Of a DNA stretch of 64,000 nt, positions 63,359 to 64,000 are shown one piece after another (the stretch's first letter is position 1; every line of letters starts with the position of its first letter). The translations under genes were made by a program, and so were the position numbers. Under the pieces are notes generated by a model. The model saw only the letters and a list, made by a program, of their open reading frames with translations, had not been told where the DNA came from and ran no database searches. This DNA comes from Echinococcus granulosus (taxonomy: Eukaryota > Platyhelminthes > Cestoda > Cyclophyllidea > Taeniidae), in contig NW_020170396.1 of assembly GCF_000524195.1 (NCBI RefSeq), positions 812,127-876,126 of the forward strand. Reading direction: 5' to 3'.

Positions 63359-64000
63359 GTAAGTTGGCGAGTGCGCCACTCCTTTCTCTCTCCCTTGCTT
63401 CACATGCTTGTGAATATGCTACCAGTCCCTCGGGAAATGCCCCCTCCTTCTCAAGTAACTTCTCCACTTTCTTTGGCCTCATCATTCTCTAACTCTCCAA
63501 TTAATCCCTCTTTTTTGTTACAGCATGGGGTAGCCATTTTCTAAATAGCCATTCAGGCACTATAATTTTACTATAGACAGCGTACTGTTCTATTTCTTGG
63601 CATGAATAGTCACCTTCTATTGGACACAGTAGTCATAATAAATTTGGCCAAATATGAGCCAGATTACGAACGGTGAGGAAAACTAACACCCAGAACATCA
63701 AACTGCTAAACAACCCACAAATCAAAGCAGTTTCCACCATGTCGCAACTCATTCTCCACCTATGGGATTGTCAGACTGTTTATGAGGTGTAACTGCCAGT
63801 GGTGGTGCCATGTCTGTGCTGGAGACATGTGGCAGCCATGCATGTTTGGGTTGCAAAGTGAACGCACAAACGGAATCATCTTGACGACGGGCAACCAGGC
63901 CCTCACAACCGCCATAAGTCCCGCCTTGACACAGATGTCGGTAGTGGTGAATGCGTCGCCCAAACAACATGTATCTTACAGATAAAAGGATTTATGAATG
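63359..64000. other. Right-edge sequence, undetermined
   Basis: Open frames at 63749-63985 overlap on both strands. A plus-strand frame reads GNQALTTAISPALTQMSVVV, which could be part of an exon, but no acceptor/donor pair fits it well. Confidence 0.25.

Overview
The window is nuclear DNA of a multicellular eukaryote. Its genes are split into many exons by GT-AG introns, it uses the standard stop codons, and there are no bacterial-style operons. I could rebuild seven protein-coding genes by hand from splice sites and reading phase. Very short introns (31 to 44 bases), large AT-rich introns and strings of micro-exons together suggest a flatworm, probably a parasitic one, and a tapeworm fits best. 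That placement is inference; no sequence comparison was run.

Layout, left to right. (1) 1178-4545, plus: the 3' end of an AMPK gamma-subunit gene (last two CBS repeats plus a serine-rich tail). (2) 6756-15427, minus: a four-RRM hnRNP L-type splicing factor in five exons, with a 100-base assembly gap in its largest intron. It converges tail to tail with AMPK gamma. (3) 19073-20794, minus: a single-exon receptor-like membrane protein with an LDL-A-like module and three PPxY motifs in its cytoplasmic tail. (4) 23666-25233, minus: a complete adenylosuccinate synthetase in six exons, including introns of 33 and 34 bases. (5) 25491-36460, plus: a C2CD2/TMEM24-like protein (membrane anchor, SMP-like region, C2 domain, basic C-terminus) that starts 257 bases from the synthetase, head to head. 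(6) 37725-44706, plus: a complete coronin (WD40 propeller and coiled coil) in seven exons. (7) 54224-59772, plus: a disordered Ser/Pro/Arg-rich protein of unknown function, whose middle is built from four consecutive micro-exons of 30, 24, 30 and 36 bases, all in phase 1. The right edge (61-64 kb) has only weak signs of further genes.

The genes do not form one pathway. Adenylosuccinate synthetase makes the AMP precursor and AMPK gamma senses AMP, but they are separated and on opposite strands, so adjacency is probably chance. Coronin (actin), the C2/SMP protein (membrane contact and lipid transfer), the PPxY receptor (ubiquitin ligase recruitment) and the SH3/PDZ-motif protein are cortical or membrane-linked by family or motif.

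The best candidate for something undescribed is the micro-exon gene at 54-60 kb: a (TG)n tract of about 85 bases lies 53 bases upstream of the first micro-exon, and every micro-exon can be skipped without changing frame. Other points to check are a coronin with proline at the usual actin-binding arginine position, a 33-base GC-AG intron, and a second micro-exon linker in the C2CD2-like gene.
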